The notes under the pieces: generated by a model
What the model was told of the DNA's origin: nothing
Database searches by the model: none
The model's input: only the letters and a program-made list of their open reading frames with translations
Part shown: piece by piece, positions 55,987-64,000 of the stretch
Numbering within the stretch: the stretch's first letter is position 1
Layout of the letters: each line of letters starts with the position of its first letter
Assembly: GCA_002256345.1 (NCBI GenBank)
Contig: NKIY01000001.1
Location: forward strand, 620,001-684,000
Origin: Bradyrhizobiaceae bacterium PARB1
GTDB taxonomy: Bacteria > Pseudomonadota > Alphaproteobacteria > Rhizobiales > Xanthobacteraceae
DNA length: 64,000 nt
Direction: 5' to 3'
Position numbers and translations under genes: made by a program

Positions 55987-56320
55987 GTCAGGAAGAGCAA
56001 GGCACCGCATAACCTTCGACAAGCGTGTCGAGCAGGACGACGGGTTCGGAAATACTCAGGCTGGCTGGGAAGAGCAATTTACGCTGTGGGCAGAGGTCAA
56101 GGCTAAGCTCGGCGGCGAAGCCGTCACAGCGGCGCGCCTGCAGTCTCAGAACACTGTGAACCTCACAATTCGGCAGAGCCGCCGTGCCCGCCTCATCCGT
56201 GAGGACTGGAGAGCGCGGGACCAGTCTGAAGGCATCGAATACGCCATCAAATCTATCATCGACCCGGACGATGGCGGCGCCTGGCTCGAGATCTTGTGCC
56301 AAACCGGAACGGCGGCATGA
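55979..56320 (+). CDS. head-tail adaptor / head closure protein
   Basis: A 113-residue protein (RHRITFDKRVEQDDGFGNTQ; WEEQFTLWAEVKAKLGGEAV) of the phage head-tail joining family (SPP1 gp16-like): the R-I-T/x-F pattern, a D-D/G-x-G turn and W-A-x-V are characteristic. The start at 55979 (MAKSGRARH) is preferred; ATG 55967 is also in frame. It is coupled to neighbours by short overlaps. Confidence 0.9.
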   Translation: MAKSGRARHRITFDKRVEQDDGFGNTQAGWEEQFTLWAEVKAKLGGEAVTAARLQSQNTVNLTIRQSRRARLIREDWRARDQSEGIEYAIKSIIDPDDGGAWLEILCQTGTAA

Positions 56321-56604
56321 GGACAGTCAGGATGCTGCGGGACTTTCCGTATCACCCAAAGCCGGCCGTCACGATCCAGTACCGTGCCGGCGTAACATAT
56401 GGCCGTGTTCCGGAGGCGGCTTGGGCGCAGATATCAGCAGCGCAAGCAGGCGAGGTTGTCAGTGGCGAAGAACCAGAGTGTGGAGCGGTTCAAGCGTCTG
56501 ACACGCGATCTGATGGCGGAGGTTCTGGACGAGGCGGTGAAGGAGCTCAACGCGCAGGGCGACGATCTCGTCAAAGCAATCGAGTCAGTGGCGCCGGTGG
56601 ATGA
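56317..56604 (+). CDS. small phage protein overlapping gp10-like gene
   Basis: A frame of 95 residues starting at an ATGA overlap. The first 50 residues (MRTVRMLRDFPYHPKPAVTI; YGRVPEAAWAQISAAQAGEV) look like a genuine small phage protein. The remaining part overlaps the gp10-like gene by 143 bp and is low-complexity, so the gene may once have stopped near 56470. Confidence 0.5.
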   Translation: MRTVRMLRDFPYHPKPAVTIQYRAGVTYGRVPEAAWAQISAAQAGEVVSGEEPECGAVQASDTRSDGGGSGRGGEGAQRAGRRSRQSNRVSGAGG

Positions 56605-56863
56605 GGGCGGACTGAAGACGTCGGTCCGCAAGATCCCCGGCAAGAAGGTCACACAGATACGCATCGTAGCCGGCGGCGTGTTAACCACGCGTCCTAGCAT
56701 CTCCAGCAAACCCTTCGACTACGCGCGTGCGGACGAATTCGGCACTGAGAAAATGCAGCCCAAGCCATTCTTCTTTCCAACCTACCGGCTCAAAAAGAAA
56801 GAGATGGTCTCGGCTATGAAGCGCAAAGTCACCGCGTCGATCAAGAAGCGGTCCGCTGAATGA
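56462..56863 (+). CDS. HK97 gp10-like tail-component protein
   Basis: A 133-residue protein starting with GTG after GCGAGG. It contains VKELNAQGDDLVKAIESVAP, VDEGGLKTSVRK and RADEFGTEKMQPKPFFFPTY, the signature of the gp10 family (a V-D-x-G-x-L-x-x-S turn and a G-T-x-x-M-x-x-x-P-F-x-x-P strand). It helps connect the tail tube to the head-tail interface. The stop overlaps the next ATG. Confidence 0.92.
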   Translation: MAKNQSVERFKRLTRDLMAEVLDEAVKELNAQGDDLVKAIESVAPVDEGGLKTSVRKIPGKKVTQIRIVAGGVLTTRPSISSKPFDYARADEFGTEKMQPKPFFFPTYRLKKKEMVSAMKRKVTASIKKRSAE

Positions 56864-57273
56864 GCGATCCATCGCTGGCCCTGCAGGGGGCGATTGTTGC
56901 CAGGCTGAAGGGCAGCCCGCCTTTGGTCGCTCTCATCGCTGATCGAGTTTTCGACGAAGTGAAAGCTGGTGCAGCGTTCCCTTATCTCACGATCGGCGAT
57001 GGTCAGGTCATTGGCGATGACGACGAATGCTCCGAGACCTCGGAAGTCACATTCCAGATACATGCCTGGTCGCGATCGCCTGCTGATACCGGGTACCCGA
57101 AGATCAAGTCGATCCTTTCTGCTGTCCGAACCGCAATGCGGGTGCCGCTCACACTAGATGGCTTTGACCTCCTATCCCAAGAATTCACGCAAACCCAATT
57201 CTTGCGCGAGCCCGATGGCGGATTGACCCGTCACGCAGTCATTGAGTTCCGATTCATCATCGTTCACCCATAG
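56860..57273 (+). CDS. tail completion protein (DUF3168)
   Basis: A 137-residue protein (SLALQGAIVARLKGSPPLVA; FPYLTIGDGQVIGDDDECSE; EVTFQIHAWSRSPADTGYPK) with the DUF3168 pattern, including FPY-x-x-I-G and V-x-x-H-x-W. Corresponds to gp17-type tail terminators. ATGA overlap with the previous gene. Confidence 0.93.
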   Translation: MSDPSLALQGAIVARLKGSPPLVALIADRVFDEVKAGAAFPYLTIGDGQVIGDDDECSETSEVTFQIHAWSRSPADTGYPKIKSILSAVRTAMRVPLTLDGFDLLSQEFTQTQFLREPDGGLTRHAVIEFRFIIVHP

Positions 57274-57282
57274 GAGGCCGTA

Positions 57283-57717
57283 ATGGCTATCAAGAAGATC
57301 CGCGGCACGCAGCTTTACATCAAGGTGGGCAACGGGGCCTCGCCGGAGGTGTTCGCTCATCCGTGCCTCATCAATACGAAGCGCGGCATCCAATTCACGT
57401 CCAGCACGAACAAGATCATCGTTCCTGACTGTGAGAGCCCTGACGACCCGGCGTGGTCCGATGCTGTGAAGGATGCGCTGAGCGCCACCATCAATGGCGC
57501 CGGCACCCTCGATGTCGATGCGGTCGCAGACTATGACGACTGGTTCCGCAACCCGGACTCCAAGCAGGTACAGGTATGGCTGGCTGCGCTCGGTCATTGG
57601 CAGGGCGGTTTCCATCTGACGAACTTCGAGATTACCGGCGACCGCGGATCTCTGGCCGAGGCCACGATCACGCTTGAGTCGGATGGTATCATTCCTCCGT
57701 TCATTCCTGCGGTATGA
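57283..57717 (+). CDS. major tail tube protein
   Basis: A 144-residue protein (MAIKKIRGTQLYIKVGNGAS; VPDCESPDDPAWSDAVKDAL; WFRNPDSKQVQVWLAALG) of the TP901-1/GTA tail-tube type, with the N-terminal strand, the R-x-x-Q-F-x-x-S segment and the V-x-L-E-S-D ending. Location between DUF3168 and GTA-family genes agrees. Confidence 0.9.
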   Translation: MAIKKIRGTQLYIKVGNGASPEVFAHPCLINTKRGIQFTSSTNKIIVPDCESPDDPAWSDAVKDALSATINGAGTLDVDAVADYDDWFRNPDSKQVQVWLAALGHWQGGFHLTNFEITGDRGSLAEATITLESDGIIPPFIPAV

Positions 57718-58112
57718 GCCGGGATGGATCGTGCGAGCTCGTCTGGGCCGGTGACGAGCGCCGCTTCCGCCTTGGTCTCGATGAGCTGTTTGCCCTCCAG
57801 GACAAGTGCGATGCTGGCCCCGCTGAGATCGCCTCCCGCCTCCGCAATGGAACATGGCGGCTACAAGACATCCAAGAGGTGTTTCGGCTCAGCCTGATCG
57901 GTGGTGGCGAAGAAGCCAAGAAAGCAAAGTCGCTGGTCGCAGAGCATATCGTTCCGGGCAAGCTGCAAAGCAATGTGCTCATCGCATTCGCGATCCTACT
58001 GAGTGCACTGCAGGGCGACGAAAACGACCCGGTGGGAAAAGATCAGGCGGAAGCTCCAGCGTCGGAAGCGACCGCCTCCAGCCCTCAGCCTTCTACGGAA
58101 ACGGCGCAGTAA
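57714..58112 (+). CDS. GTA gp10/gp11-type tail protein
   Basis: A 132-residue protein (FRLGLDELFALQDKCDAGPA; LRNGTWRLQDIQEVFRLSLI; GGGEEAKKAKSLVAEHIVPG). This matches the gene-transfer-agent family protein that follows the tail tube and acts with the short chaperone behind it. A Ser/Ala/Pro-rich tail ends the protein. Overlaps: ATGA at the start and TAATG at the end. Confidence 0.9.
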   Translation: MSRDGSCELVWAGDERRFRLGLDELFALQDKCDAGPAEIASRLRNGTWRLQDIQEVFRLSLIGGGEEAKKAKSLVAEHIVPGKLQSNVLIAFAILLSALQGDENDPVGKDQAEAPASEATASSPQPSTETAQ

Positions 58113-58264
58113 TGGGTTTCTCGCCGCAGCAGGTGGGAGGCATGAGTCTCCATCAGTATGCGGCGGTGGTCGACGGCTGGAATGATGCCCATAGCGGCGG
58201 TGATGTCGCGCAGGCGCCGTCAGCTGAGGAATTCGCTTTGGCTAAACAGATGCACGGTGATTGA
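58112..58264 (+). CDS. short tail assembly chaperone, 50 aa
   Basis: A 50-residue frame (MGFSPQQVGGMSLHQYAAVV; DGWNDAHSGG; APSAEEFALAKQM). The pattern GFSP-x-x-V-x-x-M-S-L-x-Q-Y, with a following D-G-W, is that of the small GTA-type tail chaperone located just before the tape-measure gene. The start overlaps the previous stop as TAATG, so re-initiation replaces the programmed frameshift used by many siphoviruses. Confidence 0.8.
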   Translation: MGFSPQQVGGMSLHQYAAVVDGWNDAHSGGDVAQAPSAEEFALAKQMHGD

Positions 58265-58270
58265 TCGGCC

Positions 58271-60190
58271 ATGGCGAACAACGATACCGCTGCGCTCGTC
58301 GTCGCTCTAAGCGCGCAGCTCACCAAGTTTGAAAAGGACATGCGTCAAGCCGGAGTGCTTGCGGACAAGACGGTGTCCGACATCGAGGATAAATTCTCCC
58401 GCGCGAACCCGTCGATATCGACCTCGTTCCTAGGTAATCTCTTCGCCAACATGAGCACCAAGGGAATCGAGGCTGCAATCAAGTTCGTCACCGACTTGAA
58501 GGATCGTTTTCTTGAGTTGCCCGACGTCGCCAAGTATGTGGGCCAGTCGCTCAATGACATCTGGGGATTTCAGGAAGCTGCTGCCAGCGCAAAGGTGCCA
58601 ATCGATGATGCGACAAAAAGCCTGAAGGGTCTCGCCGCTTTGCTCGATCAGATGCAACGTGGCGAGACCAACAGTCTCTCCAAGCTGTTCGACGCCAACC
58701 CGGCCGCCTTGCAGGGCGTCAACAGAGAAGCGCTGACTCTGCAGCAGACATTCGGGATCGTTGCCGATCTGGTGCAGAATGCGCGCACTGAAATTCAGAA
58801 ATTCGATATTTCCGCCGCTGCTGGCCAGACTGACACCATGGTGAAATTTCTAGAGAAAGGGGGCGCTGCGGTACGCCAACTTTCTACGGATGCTGCTGCG
58901 GCTGCGCCGGATCTCCAAAAGCTGGCAGATCAAGCCAAGGTCTTCGACGACGCATGGCATACTGCCGTCAAGAACGTGAAAGCATATTTGTCGGAGAACG
59001 TATTCGAGGTCTTCCGACAAGACTTGACCGACGTCATTGCCCTTCTCGGTGGGGCAGTCAAATTTCTGCAGTTGTTTCGCGGTGGCTTGATCGATAACTC
59101 CACGCAATCTGCCGCGGGTGAGATAGATCGGTTCCGCCAGGCTCTCGTGCGGCTCAGAGATACGCAGAACCAGCGCCAGATGGCGCTGCTAGACGACCCG
59201 AGCGCGTTCTCCAGCGATAAACCTAAAGCACCGTCGGAAGGCAATAAAACTGGTGGTGGCACGTCAACGCGCGACGACAACCGCGGGCTTACAAATGTTC
59301 CGCTGAAAACGGAGCCGAAAGGTAACGACGGGCTTGACTCGTTTGATCGCACGGAAGAGCAGATCACCCGGCGAACGGCATCTTTGAACGCTGACACGAT
59401 TGCCATATTTCAGAACAATGCTGCCCAAGCTCAGTTGCGAGCTGAGTTTCAATTGCTAAACGCTATTCGGAAAGATGAAGGCGAGGTTACCCAGGAACAG
59501 ATTGATCGATACCAAAAGCTCCGTGAAACCATGTCAGCAGAGCAGACGCTCATTCAGGCGCGCATCAATCTTACTCCGGAGCACCGGCGCTCGTTTATCT
59601 CGGCCTCTGAAGGCGCTCAAATTGCAACGGCCAATTTCGATGCTGCACGCGACTCGTTAAACAAGCTCAACGCTGCAAGCAGTCAACTTGGATCCGCGCT
59701 TTCCTCGGCGTTCGCTGATGCGGTTGTTGAGGGAAAGAGCCTCAACGATGTCATGTCTTCGCTGATCAAAACGATCGAGAAGGCGGCCATCAACTCGGTC
59801 TTTGCGTCTTTTTTCAATGCTCCGTCGAGTGGCGGGCTTTCCCCGTTTTCGAGTGCGCTGAAGGGGATCATACCCGGCTTCGCAGATGGCACTGACTTTG
59901 CGCCCGGCGGAATAGCTCTTGTGGGTGAGCGCGGTCCAGAGCTGGTCAATCTGCCGCGAGGATCTCAGGTCGTCCCGAATAACGTTGCTTCTCGTGGTGG
60001 CGGTGGAAGCTTCACCCTCAATCTGGTGGAAGATTCGAGCCGGGGCGGTCAGACCCGCAAGGAGGACAATGGGGCAGGCGGCTTCGACATGACCATTTTT
60101 GTGGATGCAATCACGGCGAAAAATGCTGCAAACCCCGGAAGCGCCACCAGCCAAGTGCTGGCTCAGCGCGGTCGTCTGGCCTCGAGGTGA
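58271..60190 (+). CDS. tail tape-measure protein
   Basis: A 639-residue protein with long helical and coiled-coil segments (SAQLTKFEKDMRQAGVLADK; ANFDAARDSLNKLNAASSQL) and a C-terminal part typical of lambda-like tape measures: AFADAVVEGKSLNDVMSSLI, then the glycine-rich FADGTDFAPGGIALVGERGP and ELVNLPRGSQVVPNN. At about 1.5 angstrom per residue it would set a tail near 95 nm. No transglycosylase domain was noticed. Confidence 0.92.
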   Translation: MANNDTAALVVALSAQLTKFEKDMRQAGVLADKTVSDIEDKFSRANPSISTSFLGNLFANMSTKGIEAAIKFVTDLKDRFLELPDVAKYVGQSLNDIWGFQEAAASAKVPIDDATKSLKGLAALLDQMQRGETNSLSKLFDANPAALQGVNREALTLQQTFGIVADLVQNARTEIQKFDISAAAGQTDTMVKFLEKGGAAVRQLSTDAAAAAPDLQKLADQAKVFDDAWHTAVKNVKAYLSENVFEVFRQDLTDVIALLGGAVKFLQLFRGGLIDNSTQSAAGEIDRFRQALVRLRDTQNQRQMALLDDPSAFSSDKPKAPSEGNKTGGGTSTRDDNRGLTNVPLKTEPKGNDGLDSFDRTEEQITRRTASLNADTIAIFQNNAAQAQLRAEFQLLNAIRKDEGEVTQEQIDRYQKLRETMSAEQTLIQARINLTPEHRRSFISASEGAQIATANFDAARDSLNKLNAASSQLGSALSSAFADAVVEGKSLNDVMSSLIKTIEKAAINSVFASFFNAPSSGGLSPFSSALKGIIPGFADGTDFAPGGIALVGERGPELVNLPRGSQVVPNNVASRGGGGSFTLNLVEDSSRGGQTRKEDNGAGGFDMTIFVDAITAKNAANPGSATSQVLAQRGRLASR

Positions 60191-60193
60191 GCC

Positions 60194-60553
60194 GTGGTTG
60201 ATGCATGGCCGTCGGAATTGCCTCAGTGCTTCATCGTCGGTTTCAACGAAGGCGAGGGCGATGGACTGATCGAGTACAAGCCCGACACCGGGCCGTCCAT
60301 CTCGCGGATTCGATCAAGTGCGGCGGTGCGTCCTCTTTCGGGGCAGATGAGGCTCACGCGCGCGCAGATCGCCATCCTTCGCAATTTCTACAAAGTCACG
60401 CTCATGCGCGGCGCCCTGCCGTTTGAGTTTCCGGATCCGACAGTGATCGGAGAGGTCTTGCTGGTCCGTTTTCCGAAGGGCAGCCAGCCTGCGTGGCAGC
60501 AGGTCGCAGGTGGCATATTCCGGGCAAGCCTGAACTTCGAGGTTTTGCCGTGA
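60194..60553 (+). CDS. minor tail protein, distal tail
   Basis: A 119-residue protein starting with GTG (VDAWPSELPQCFIVGFNEGE; RLTRAQIAILRNFYKVTLMR; LPFEFPDPTVIGEVLLVRFP). It is the usual small gene directly after the tape measure in GTA-like tail modules, with the Y-x-x-L-R-G-x-L-P-F-x-F-x-D pattern. Overlaps the next start. Confidence 0.8.
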   Translation: MVDAWPSELPQCFIVGFNEGEGDGLIEYKPDTGPSISRIRSSAAVRPLSGQMRLTRAQIAILRNFYKVTLMRGALPFEFPDPTVIGEVLLVRFPKGSQPAWQQVAGGIFRASLNFEVLP

Positions 60554-61050
60554 GAGTGCTGTCGCTCAATTTTCGCAAGGCGCTGTTCGGTCAGGAATCG
60601 GGCGAGGTACCGATCTTCCTGCTGACCATCACGCATCCGGATCTGCCCGAGCCTATCTATCTGACGACCGACGCAACCGAGAGGTTAGGCACTGATCCGC
60701 TCGTTTACGGCGCCGTTAGCCGGGGCGTAACCTACTTATATGCCGGCGTGGAAATCATGCTCCCGGATGAGCAGGATAAGTCGCCGCCAACGTCCAAGCT
60801 GATAGTGGCCAATGTCGGCCGTGACCTGATCCCGCTCGCGCGCTCCGTCAATTCGCCTCCGTCCGTGCGTATTGAAACAGTGCTCGCGTCGTCGCTCGAT
60901 GTAGTCGAGATCGAATGGCCGAAGTTCGATATGTCGAACCTGACCTATGACGCGAACCAGCTCACTTTCGATCTCACGGTCGATAGTCTCGCGACGGAGC
61001 CGTTTCCGAGCGGTACGTTCTCACCAGCTTATTTCCCGGGATTGTTCTGA
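60550..61050 (+). CDS. DUF1833 phage minor tail protein
   Basis: A 166-residue protein starting with a GTG that overlaps the previous stop. The core (VPIFLLTITHPDLPEPIYLT; GAVSRGVTYLYAGVEIMLPD; LVDVVEIEW-like strand; FDLTVDSLATEPFPSGTFSP) fits DUF1833. It ends AYFPGLF, a common ending for this family. Part of the tail-tip assembly. Confidence 0.88.
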   Translation: MRVLSLNFRKALFGQESGEVPIFLLTITHPDLPEPIYLTTDATERLGTDPLVYGAVSRGVTYLYAGVEIMLPDEQDKSPPTSKLIVANVGRDLIPLARSVNSPPSVRIETVLASSLDVVEIEWPKFDMSNLTYDANQLTFDLTVDSLATEPFPSGTFSPAYFPGLF

Positions 61051-61452
61051 GTGACTGACTTCGAGCGTTTCGTCGGCGTCCCTTATGCCGACAAGGGCAG
61101 GGGTCCGGCATACGATTGCTGGGGTCTAGCCGTCGCCGTCATGCGTGAACTGCGCGGCGTCGATTTGCCGTCTTATTCTGATCGTTACGTGTCATCCGGC
61201 GATCGTAAGGCGCTCGCGGCTTTGATTGGTGGCGAACTCGACCCGTGGGACGAGATCACTGCGGGACAAGAGCGAGCATTCGACGCGGTGCTAATGCGAG
61301 AGGGACGATTCCCGCGCCACATCGGCATTGTTACCGAGCCGGGCCGGCTGCTTCATGTTCTTGAAGGCCAAACCAGCGTCATCGAGCGCTATCGCGACGG
61401 CGCACTAAAGCATCGTGTCATCGGCTTCTATCGGTATCGAGACGGTGAATGA
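61051..61452 (+). CDS. tail-tip NlpC/P60 family peptidase
   Basis: A 133-residue protein starting with GTG. It has the catalytic cysteine in GPAYDCWGLAVAVMREL, and His in FPRHIGIVTEPG, with the final aromatic strand VIGFYRYRDG. This is the phage cell-wall peptidase found before the tail-tip protein (GTA gp14, lambda K-like) and helps DNA entry through peptidoglycan. It starts directly after the previous stop. Confidence 0.93.
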   Translation: MTDFERFVGVPYADKGRGPAYDCWGLAVAVMRELRGVDLPSYSDRYVSSGDRKALAALIGGELDPWDEITAGQERAFDAVLMREGRFPRHIGIVTEPGRLLHVLEGQTSVIERYRDGALKHRVIGFYRYRDGE

Positions 61453-64000
61453 ACGCACTCAGCAAGGTGCCGATGGACGGCGAGCTATTGCCGCCTGGCG
61501 CAACGGTTCGGGCAGTTGGGAAAACTCATGCTCTGTCCGGCGGCAGGATTGATTGCTATGTGCCGGCTGGCCTCTCTATTACGGAGATGCTTCTTGAGGC
61601 GCTGAGCGAACGCCCGGATTACCAACTGCGCCGCGACTTCATCGTCCATATCGACGGTCATCCGATCGAGGAGAAGAATTGGTCCCGCGTCCGTCTAAAG
61701 GCTGGGGCGACGCTCACATTCATGCCGCGCCTTCAAGGCAGCAGCATGCGGACCATTTTGAGCTTGGTGGTCACTGTAGCGGCATTGATCATCGCGCCTT
61801 ACGCTGCTCCGAGCATTATCAGTGGGCTCGGAGCTGTCGGCATTACCGTTGGCGTGTCGACGGCCACCGCGCTCGCGGCCGGCGGCATCCTTCTAGCTGG
61901 AACGCTTGCCCTCAACGCCCTCTTTCCGGTCAGTGCTTCGCAGCCGGAAAGCGTCACATCTGCTACGCTAAACTCGATTTCTGGTGCCCAAAATCAGGCA
62001 GATCCATTCGGGCCGGTTCCGGTTGTCCTCGGTAGTCATCGACAGTCACCGCGTCTAGGGGCGCGCTGGTTCACCGAGATCGTGGGAGATGACCAGTTTT
62101 TGCGCGGCGTGGTCTGTTGGGGCTATGGTCCGCTCGTCGTCGAGGACCTTCGGATCGGCGACACGCCGATCTCGGCTTATGAGGATGTGCAACTGGAGCA
62201 CCGCGTCGGCTTTCCGGGCGATGCGCCTCTCTCCCTTTACCCGGGAGATGTCAATGAGCTTGCTCTGTCGGTCCAGCTATACGGCGAATTTCAGTATCAG
62301 ACGACTGCACCCGATACGGACGAGATATCGCTCGACTTCACGGCAACCGAGGGCATTTACAAGGTCAACACCAAGACGGGAGAGTTCGACGATTATTCAG
62401 TGACGCTGTCGGTGCAGTACACCGTAAAAGGCATCCCAGCCTGGAGCGAAGCTGGACCTTTGGTGTTTGGCAAGTCGACGCAGGTCGCGCGCAAAGGTAT
62501 ACGCATCCCGGTCGCCCGTGGTCAGTACGATGTGCGGGTCGTGCAGATTGGCGGTAAACTGCAAAACACGACCGTTAAGGACACGATCGTCTGGACTGCT
62601 CTGCGGTCCTACACGAACCGCGGGCCTATTGCATTTCCTCACCCGCTTGCGCTGACGGCGATCCGTATTCGCGCAACCAATCAGCTCTCCGGCGTCATCA
62701 ATACGTTGAGTGGTCACTGCACATCTATGGTGACAGCGTTCACGGGAGCGTACTGGGCGCCGAACCAGATCACGCAAAACCCAGCCGATCTATTCCGTCA
62801 CGTATTGCAAGGGCCGGCGAATGCCCGGCCGAAGACGGATGCTGAGATCGACATTGAAAATCTGCAAGAATGGTGGGCCTATTGCCGCGCCAATGGCTTC
62901 AAGTTCAATCAGGTTCGCACTTCTGCCGGGCAATCTGTTGCCGACGTGCTTGATGACATCGCGGCATCCGGCCGGGCGATCAAGACGTTCATTAACGGCA
63001 AGTATGGTGTCAGCTGGGACCGCCCGTTCGACTCTATCGTCCAGCACTTCACGCCGCGAAACTCGTGGGGCTTTCAAGGGCAGAGGCCCTATGCGCAACA
63101 GCCGCACGGCTGGCGAGCCAGCTTCATCAACGAGAAGAACGGCTTCACGCAGGACGAGCGGATCGTCTACGACGACGGTTATGATGCGTCGAATGCGACC
63201 CTATTCGAGGGCATCCAGTTTCCTGGCGTTACCGATCCGGACCTTATTTGGAAGCATGGTCGATATCATATCGCCCAAGCCAGGCTACAGCCCGAAAAGC
63301 TCTCGCTGAGCGTCGGCTGGGAGCATCTGGTCTGCACACGCGGCGACCGTGTGCGGGTCACCCACGACGTTCTGCTGGTCGGCCAGGCATCAGGGCGGAT
63401 CAAATCCGTGGTCGGGCAGGTGGTCACGTTCGACGAAGTCGTAACGATCGAGGCCGGCAAGACCTATGCCTTCGCTTTCCGCGTGCCGGAAAACATCCGG
63501 TCGTTTCTGCGTTCGGTAGACATGGCGCCGGGGGGCGTCGATCTGAACCCGGGCGAATACACCAGTCTGACTTTGGTGGGAGACCTCTCGCTGCTTAAGC
63601 GCGGCACGCTGTTCGGCTTCGGTGAGGCCGGGCAGGAGTCCGCTATCTATCGTGTGCAGGGCATAGCGCATCAGAAGGACCTGGTCGCGGTGCTGACGCT
63701 GGTCGATGACGCTCCGGCCATCGCCATGGCAGATCAGGGAGAGATCCCGGCCTATGATCCGCACGTCTCGCTGCCCGTCGATCCGTTTACGCTGGGGCCG
63801 CAAGATCTGCGCTATCAACCGGCCGTCGAAGGGCAGGGCGACGCCGTCAGAGCAATCACGATCCTGACATGGCAGGCACCGCGTCGGGGTCGCATCTCGG
63901 CCTCCGAAGTGCAGTATGCGGAGGGCGCGGGCGGCACTAATTGGCAGCCGTTCGCCGTCTTGCCCTATCCGCAGTTCGTCGCCCGCTTACCGCTGATCAC
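61449..64000 (+). CDS. phage tail-tip / host-specificity protein J-like, cut by right edge
   Basis: At least 850 residues are visible without a stop. It begins MNALSKVPMDGELLPPGATV at an ATGA overlap. Residues 97-155 contain two hydrophobic stretches (ILSLVVTVAALIIAPYAAPS; LAAGGILLAGTLALNALFPV), as at the start of GTA/lambda J-type proteins. Then follow PFGPVPVVLGSHRQSPRLGA, an LQEWWAYCRANGFKFN region, DVLDDIAASGRAIKTFINGK and YHIAQARLQPEKLSLSVGWE, all typical of tail-tip attachment proteins. It should form the hub at the tail tip and help recognise the host. Confidence 0.92.
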   Translation, partial: MNALSKVPMDGELLPPGATVRAVGKTHALSGGRIDCYVPAGLSITEMLLEALSERPDYQLRRDFIVHIDGHPIEEKNWSRVRLKAGATLTFMPRLQGSSMRTILSLVVTVAALIIAPYAAPSIISGLGAVGITVGVSTATALAAGGILLAGTLALNALFPVSASQPESVTSATLNSISGAQNQADPFGPVPVVLGSHRQSPRLGARWFTEIVGDDQFLRGVVCWGYGPLVVEDLRIGDTPISAYEDVQLEHRVGFPGDAPLSLYPGDVNELALSVQLYGEFQYQTTAPDTDEISLDFTATEGIYKVNTKTGEFDDYSVTLSVQYTVKGIPAWSEAGPLVFGKSTQVARKGIRIPVARGQYDVRVVQIGGKLQNTTVKDTIVWTALRSYTNRGPIAFPHPLALTAIRIRATNQLSGVINTLSGHCTSMVTAFTGAYWAPNQITQNPADLFRHVLQGPANARPKTDAEIDIENLQEWWAYCRANGFKFNQVRTSAGQSVADVLDDIAASGRAIKTFINGKYGVSWDRPFDSIVQHFTPRNSWGFQGQRPYAQQPHGWRASFINEKNGFTQDERIVYDDGYDASNATLFEGIQFPGVTDPDLIWKHGRYHIAQARLQPEKLSLSVGWEHLVCTRGDRVRVTHDVLLVGQASGRIKSVVGQVVTFDEVVTIEAGKTYAFAFRVPENIRSFLRSVDMAPGGVDLNPGEYTSLTLVGDLSLLKRGTLFGFGEAGQESAIYRVQGIAHQKDLVAVLTLVDDAPAIAMADQGEIPAYDPHVSLPVDPFTLGPQDLRYQPAVEGQGDAVRAITILTWQAPRRGRISASEVQYAEGAGGTNWQPFAVLPYPQFVARLPLI

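Larger units (their letters stand above)
25979..64000. mobile_element. prophage (siphovirus-type, serine-recombinase integrated), right end outside window
   Basis: From the large serine recombinase at 25979 to the right edge nearly every gene is phage-like: antirepressor, S24 repressor and Cro-like gene, early replication genes, HNH, small and large terminase, fused protease-capsid, portal, connectors, tail tube, tape measure, NlpC/P60 and tail-tip protein. Two blocks of accessory genes (30899-35132 and 44331-46706) interrupt the phage order. Structural genes show intact reading frames with many ATGA or TGATG overlaps, so the element may be functional. Lysis genes and attR are not in view. 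Length inside the window is about 38 kb. Confidence 0.93.

Noticed and set aside
1-64000. tRNA, rRNA or CRISPR arrays
   Set aside because: None was recognised on either strand. Repeats seen are operators, the 111-bp pair, the 180-bp tandem and the TGTGAGC array. A dedicated RNA search was not possible.

Overview
The window looks like part of the chromosome of a GC-rich alphaproteobacterium, most likely a Bradyrhizobium / Rhodopseudomonas / Afipia relative (Nitrobacteraceae). This rests on the gene content (BKACE enzyme, FecI-FecR-haemagglutinin locus, GapR/DUF2312, PRC-barrel protein and a very short hydrophobic peptide of rhizobial style) and on codon use. It is an inference from recognition, not from a search.

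Positions 1-7233 hold a catabolic transport operon. A divergent GntR/FCD-type regulator (cut by the left edge) faces a Tat-exported substrate-binding protein, a LivH permease and a single polypeptide that fuses LivM, LivG and LivF. These are followed by a 3-hydroxyacyl-CoA/carnitine-type dehydrogenase and a beta-keto acid cleavage enzyme (BKACE). Together they suggest uptake of a small organic acid, amino acid or betaine, oxidation of its beta-hydroxyl group, and cleavage of the beta-keto product. A perfect 12-bp palindrome in the divergent promoter region is the candidate operator.

Positions 7234-9573 are gene-poor, with a MarR-like winged-helix gene and a TnsA-like nuclease-fold gene on the minus strand. 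Positions 9574-25151 are a surface-adhesin locus: an STN-domain periplasmic protein, an ECF sigma factor and an anti-sigma factor, followed by a 4365-residue filamentous haemagglutinin. No TpsB/FhaC partner is visible.

From 25979 to the right edge the window is a prophage. A large serine recombinase marks the left end, next to a truncated XRE gene that may be the interrupted target. The lysogeny region has an antirepressor (minus strand), an S24-type repressor and a Cro-like gene. Copies of one operator, GCGATNATCGC, occur both between repressor and Cro and in the antirepressor promoter, with the same 33-bp spacing. Between them is a cargo block: an acyltransferase-3 protein flanked by an imperfect 111-bp direct repeat, a secreted protein, an NlpC/P60-like protein with a membrane partner, and TspO.

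The early region (35980-44253) carries a DnaA paralogue with domains III and IV, a GcrA-like helix-turn-helix protein, an adenine methyltransferase, a GapR homologue, a replication-initiation-type protein and an OmpR-type winged helix. This resembles the alphaproteobacterial cell-cycle control set. A second cargo block (44331-46706) has membrane and PRC-barrel proteins and a BLUF blue-light receptor. The late region (47341-64000) is a siphovirus module: HNH nuclease, small and large terminase, a fused protease-capsid protein with an internal start, portal, collagen-like protein with a near-perfect 180-bp tandem duplication, connectors, GTA-like tail genes, tape measure, NlpC/P60 and a tail-tip protein cut by the right edge. 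Lysis genes and the right attachment site lie outside the window.
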